Below are positions 5,670-7,606 of a stretch of 7,606 nucleotides of DNA, one piece after another. The stretch comes from Thermoplasmata archaeon (GTDB lineage Archaea > Thermoplasmatota > Thermoplasmata > RBG-16-68-12 > JAGMCJ01). The number at the start of each line of letters is the position of its first letter. Position 1 is the stretch's first letter. The stretch is from NCBI GenBank assembly GCA_023129265.1, contig JAGMCJ010000032.1:1-7606 (forward strand), read 5' to 3'. A program made the translations under genes and the position numbers. A model generated the notes under the pieces. That model worked only from the letters and a program-made list of their open reading frames with translations. It did not search any database and was not told where the DNA came from.

Positions 5670-5751
5670 ATTTCTCCTCAATGAATTAATACATCAACTG
5701 CTTAACGCCAATACGCTCCTCTCAGAGGAACAAAACCAGGGGTGAAATGCA
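5670..5751. promoter_or_regulatory. Divergent promoter region with 13-bp perfect palindrome
   Basis: The 82 bp between two divergent starts must carry both promoters. It contains a perfect odd-centred palindrome TCCTCTCAGAGGA (5717-5729), a good shape for an RHH or winged-helix operator. A/T-rich elements usable as box A are AATTAATA (5686-5693) and the TTAA at 5702-5705, but neither is an ideal match in position for either gene. GGGGTGA at 5738-5744 is the Shine-Dalgarno of the rightward gene and GAGGAG at 5679-5674 that of the leftward gene. Confidence 0.5.
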
Positions 5752-6795
5752 TTGAAGAGGGATTGTCGTGAATGTGGCAGGACATTCGAAACAGAGAATG
5801 ACCGCCTCAGATTCTGCAAGAAGCACCGCAGGCGGGAGAGGCCACTGAAAAAGATAGAGGATATCCATCAGTGCCGCACATGCCGAACGATACTACAGCA
5901 ATGCGAAGTGGGATTGGAGGTTGCGCTCGACGAGATCGAAAGGCTTCGCAATGATATTGTAGACGAAACCGAGGAATCCAGAAGAAGGCTTGTGAGAGCG
6001 GACGCAGAACGATTCCAAAAGCCAGAGAAATACGAACGACGCCTCGAGAGGTTCGGATGGTACGCGGCAGGGAAGCTTGCTGCCAAGAAGATGCTGAGCA
6101 CAAGAACCATTTCGGAAATGACCGGATTTCATAGAAGCACCGTCCGACGTCATCTCACTCAACATCTGGTTCCTCTAGGTTACCTGAGGAGGACCGGAAG
6201 GACCATAGACGCCGGGGTGAAGCTGGGACAGGGCTTTCCCAGATACCTTCTCTACTTCGTCCCTGAGAAGACTCGCTGGCTGCGTCACGTCGGATATTTC
6301 GGATTCACTGATTCAGACATCGAGGACAGCGAGAGGGAGTTCAAAGAGTTGCACAACAAGCTCAAGTTGGCATCGGAGGAGCTGATTCTCTTCTGGCTGA
6401 AGACAAGGCTGCGACGGATCGAGAAGGAACTGCTGAGCGCACTGCGCTCCGAAGACATAGATATTGAAACGAAAGCCATCGTGCTGTACGGAATTCGACT
6501 GGCAATCGAACCTCTGCTCAAGGGTGTCTTATCCAACTTCGCCCCAACATTGTCAAAGTCTGGCACGCAGCTCGACATACTCCGAGAAGAAATTTCGAGA
6601 ATCACAAACCCCAAAGCGGATGTGGAACGGGTTCCCCTAGTTCAGATCAGAGAGATGGTTGACGAAATGGAGAAGCCGAAGAATCCCCTGCGAAGGAAGT
6701 GGTTGGCATCGGCTACGGTTCATAGTACAATGGGCTACCTAAGCCATAGGTTCAGCTTCGACAAGCCTGCGGTAATCGTAGATTGGAAAGCATGA
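5752..6795 (+). CDS. Zinc-finger / helix-turn-helix protein, unrecognised family
   Basis: A 347-residue protein starting at TTG. GGGGTGA lies 7 nt upstream, the nearby ATG at 5747 hits a stop after one codon, and an in-frame TGA at 5743 excludes a longer product. The N-terminus is a small zinc finger, C5-x2-C8 with C22-x2-H25 (CRECGRTF, FCKKH), followed by a second Cys cluster C41-x2-C44 and C51. Residues about 53-100 are a charged, probably coiled-coil helix. A helix-turn-helix follows at about 115-146 (LSTRTISEMTGFHRSTVRRH, then LGYLRRTG), with a wing-like GYLRRTGRTID. The remaining 200 residues are mostly helical (for example EELILFWLKTRLRRIEKELL) with no catalytic motif I can see. It is probably a DNA-binding regulator or replication/partition factor of an accessory element. 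It is divergent from the RHH pair. Confidence 0.78.
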   Translation: MKRDCRECGRTFETENDRLRFCKKHRRRERPLKKIEDIHQCRTCRTILQQCEVGLEVALDEIERLRNDIVDETEESRRRLVRADAERFQKPEKYERRLERFGWYAAGKLAAKKMLSTRTISEMTGFHRSTVRRHLTQHLVPLGYLRRTGRTIDAGVKLGQGFPRYLLYFVPEKTRWLRHVGYFGFTDSDIEDSEREFKELHNKLKLASEELILFWLKTRLRRIEKELLSALRSEDIDIETKAIVLYGIRLAIEPLLKGVLSNFAPTLSKSGTQLDILREEISRITNPKADVERVPLVQIREMVDEMEKPKNPLRRKWLASATVHSTMGYLSHRFSFDKPAVIVDWKA

Positions 6796-6957
6796 CGTGC
6801 TCCGTCGACTTCACACAGATGGGCGCTCTCATGGTGACGGATCTCACGGCGCCATTCCTGCTAGCGACTCTCGATTTGCCTTAAGGCATGCTTATAAGCC
6901 AGAGGATTAAGTAGGTCGAGTTGCATGACATAGGGTGCCGAAAGAGGGTGTCGAGAA
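6796..6957 (+). other. Intergenic region, promoter side of the leader ORF
   Basis: No gene is supported here. It holds no oligo-T terminator for the preceding gene. Its only clear signals are the box A at 6891-6898 and a Shine-Dalgarno-like GAGGGTG at 6945-6951 before the leader ORF. Confidence 0.5.
6891..6898 (+). promoter_or_regulatory. Box A (TATA) for the leader ORF and coiled-coil gene
   Basis: CTTATAAG inside the 10-bp palindrome GCTTATAAGC is a strong archaeal box A. A start about 25 nt downstream (near 6920) gives about 35 nt of leader before the small ORF at 6958 and about 95 nt before the main gene. Being self-complementary, the box does not itself fix direction. The downstream gene does. 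Confidence 0.6.
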
Positions 6958-7017
6958 ATGATGCAAATCTGCTGCATGCAGCAGGCCATAGAGGCTAGAC
7001 GGGGGCAGGGATCTTGA
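6958..7017 (+). CDS. 19-codon leader ORF coupled to the next gene
   Basis: ATG at 6958 opens MMQICCMQQAIEARRGQGS, ending in TGA at 7015-7017. GAGGGTG lies about 6 nt upstream as a plausible Shine-Dalgarno. The stop overlaps the TTG start of the coiled-coil gene as TTGA, the geometry of translational coupling, and that gene has no strong Shine-Dalgarno of its own. The ORF spans a perfect 16-bp palindrome. It may be a regulatory leader peptide. A chance frame this short cannot be excluded. Confidence 0.4.
   Translation: MMQICCMQQAIEARRGQGS
6969..6984. promoter_or_regulatory. Perfect 16-bp palindrome CTGCTGCATGCAGCAG
   Basis: Exactly self-complementary and centred about 38 bp before the TTG start. 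As DNA it suits a dimeric regulator such as the RHH protein encoded just downstream (autoregulation). As RNA it folds into a 6-bp stem with a CAUG loop that could gate translation of the downstream gene. Confidence 0.6.
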
Positions 7018-7606
7018 AGTCCGAATCGCAGAAAAGAAAGCACCGATACAGTTTGAATCTGAACGAGAATGAGTACAAAGAGTTCAAAGCTCAGGCAAAG
7101 AAGTCCGGTCTCTCCCTGCAGGATTTCGCAAGGTCCGTGCTAGCTAGCGACCTTCCTGATGATGTTCAAGAATTCAGAACGAGGACGCAGAGACTAGAGA
7201 AAGAGAATGAATCGTTGCAGGCTACCCTTGAGGGAGCGGAATTCGCACTTGAGAAGGCTCAGGACCTCGAAGATGAGTGTGCAAGGGTCCACAGACAAGT
7301 GACCGAGCTGGAAGGGAAGTTATCCAGAGTTCGGTCCAAACCCAAGCCACGCCGCAAAGAGCCTGAGCACAAAGAGCCCGAGCCTGAGCGCAAGAGGCTT
7401 TCGGCCATGGCGTGCTTCCTGGGACATGAACCCACCCCGTTTGAGGCGGCCATTCTGGAATTCGCGAGACAACGCCAAGAAAAAGAGCGCCAGAGAAAGA
7501 AGGAAAGGGATGAAAGGCTTTCAAGAAAGCTGGATGAAGTTTCCCAAAAGAGGGAAGAGTGGTTCGAAAGGTGGAGGCGCGAACGAGAAGAGCGCAAGCA
7601 ACAGAG
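7014..7606 (+). CDS. RHH/MobC-like N-terminus plus long coiled coil, 3' end cut
   Basis: 197 codons are visible before the right edge. TTG at 7014 is the only start allowed, since a TAG lies in frame at 6996 and no ATG is near. Residues 10-45 look like a ribbon-helix-helix domain of the mobilisation-protein/antitoxin kind: strand HRYSLNLN, helix 1 ENEYKEFKAQAKKSG, helix 2 LSLQDFARSVLAS. Then come a coiled coil (about 50-105, with RLEKENESLQATLEGAEFAL), a basic-proline/charged linker (PKPRRKEPEHKEPEPERKR), and a short hydrophobic patch (LSAMACFLGHEPTPFEAAIL). A very highly charged E/R/K helix runs to the edge. This resembles plasmid mobilisation accessory or segregation proteins, but no relaxase is in view, so that is inference. 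Translation is probably coupled to the leader ORF. Confidence 0.72.
   Translation, partial: MKSESQKRKHRYSLNLNENEYKEFKAQAKKSGLSLQDFARSVLASDLPDDVQEFRTRTQRLEKENESLQATLEGAEFALEKAQDLEDECARVHRQVTELEGKLSRVRSKPKPRRKEPEHKEPEPERKRLSAMACFLGHEPTPFEAAILEFARQRQEKERQRKKERDERLSRKLDEVSQKREEWFERWRREREERKQQ

Noticed and set aside
5283..5684. Plus-strand ORFs opposite the RHH gene pair
   Set aside because: Cys/Ser/Pro-rich translations with no domain pattern, whereas the minus strand gives an RHH fold with a Shine-Dalgarno and an overlapping partner.
7222..7597. Minus-strand ORFs of 100 and 112 codons at the right end
   Set aside because: They are antisense to the coiled-coil gene; the Ser/Leu-rich text comes from the complement of Glu/Arg codons.

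Overview
The window is archaeal chromosomal DNA. A gene for TATA-binding protein runs off the left edge. The right half has TTG starts preceded by Shine-Dalgarno motifs or coupled to an upstream reading frame, there are box-A-like promoter elements, and the central operon joins thiolase-fold and DUF35 proteins in a way typical of archaea. A remnant with the GWNLIGFPS...GYWV C-terminal module of surface proteins points, as inference only, to a Thermoplasmata-type euryarchaeon.

Layout. (1) 1-497, minus: TBP, lacking its last residues. (2) 498-1381: a gene-poor scar. It holds a doubtful 37-codon ORF, the C-terminal stump of a surface protein (minus), the C-terminal stump of an unknown protein (plus) joined head to head with it, a tandem array with an exact 11-bp register, and two hairpins at the end of the next operon. 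(3) 1382-4640, minus: a tight four-gene operon, thiolase-fold A, thiolase-fold B, DUF35 A, DUF35 B. The junctions are a 4-nt gap, a 1-nt gap and a 4-nt overlap. Each of the three internal starts has a strong Shine-Dalgarno about 7 nt upstream. Both thiolase-fold proteins lack most of the canonical catalytic residues: A keeps the nucleophilic Cys, while B has Gly there and a YD motif in place of HD. The four proteins probably form a heteromeric acyl-CoA enzyme with the DUF35 proteins as CoA/acyl-binding partners. The reaction cannot be read from the sequence, and aldolase-like chemistry is an option. (4) 4641-5074: the operon promoter, four same-orientation copies of an imperfectly palindromic 18-22 bp motif, and oligo-T terminators of the next gene. 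(5) 5075-5669, minus: a two-gene unit, a ribbon-helix-helix (RHH) protein followed by an unknown small protein. (6) 5752-6795, plus: a divergent zinc-finger/helix-turn-helix protein that I do not recognise. (7) 6796-7606: a promoter, then a 19-codon leader ORF carrying a perfect 16-bp palindrome. Its stop overlaps the TTG start of an RHH/coiled-coil protein that is cut by the right edge.

The left part and operon look like host housekeeping and metabolism. From about 4800 rightwards the content is small DNA-binding proteins, palindromes and repeats with less GC-rich coding, suggesting an accessory or integrated-element region. No integrase, att site, tRNA, rRNA or CRISPR-Cas gene is visible.
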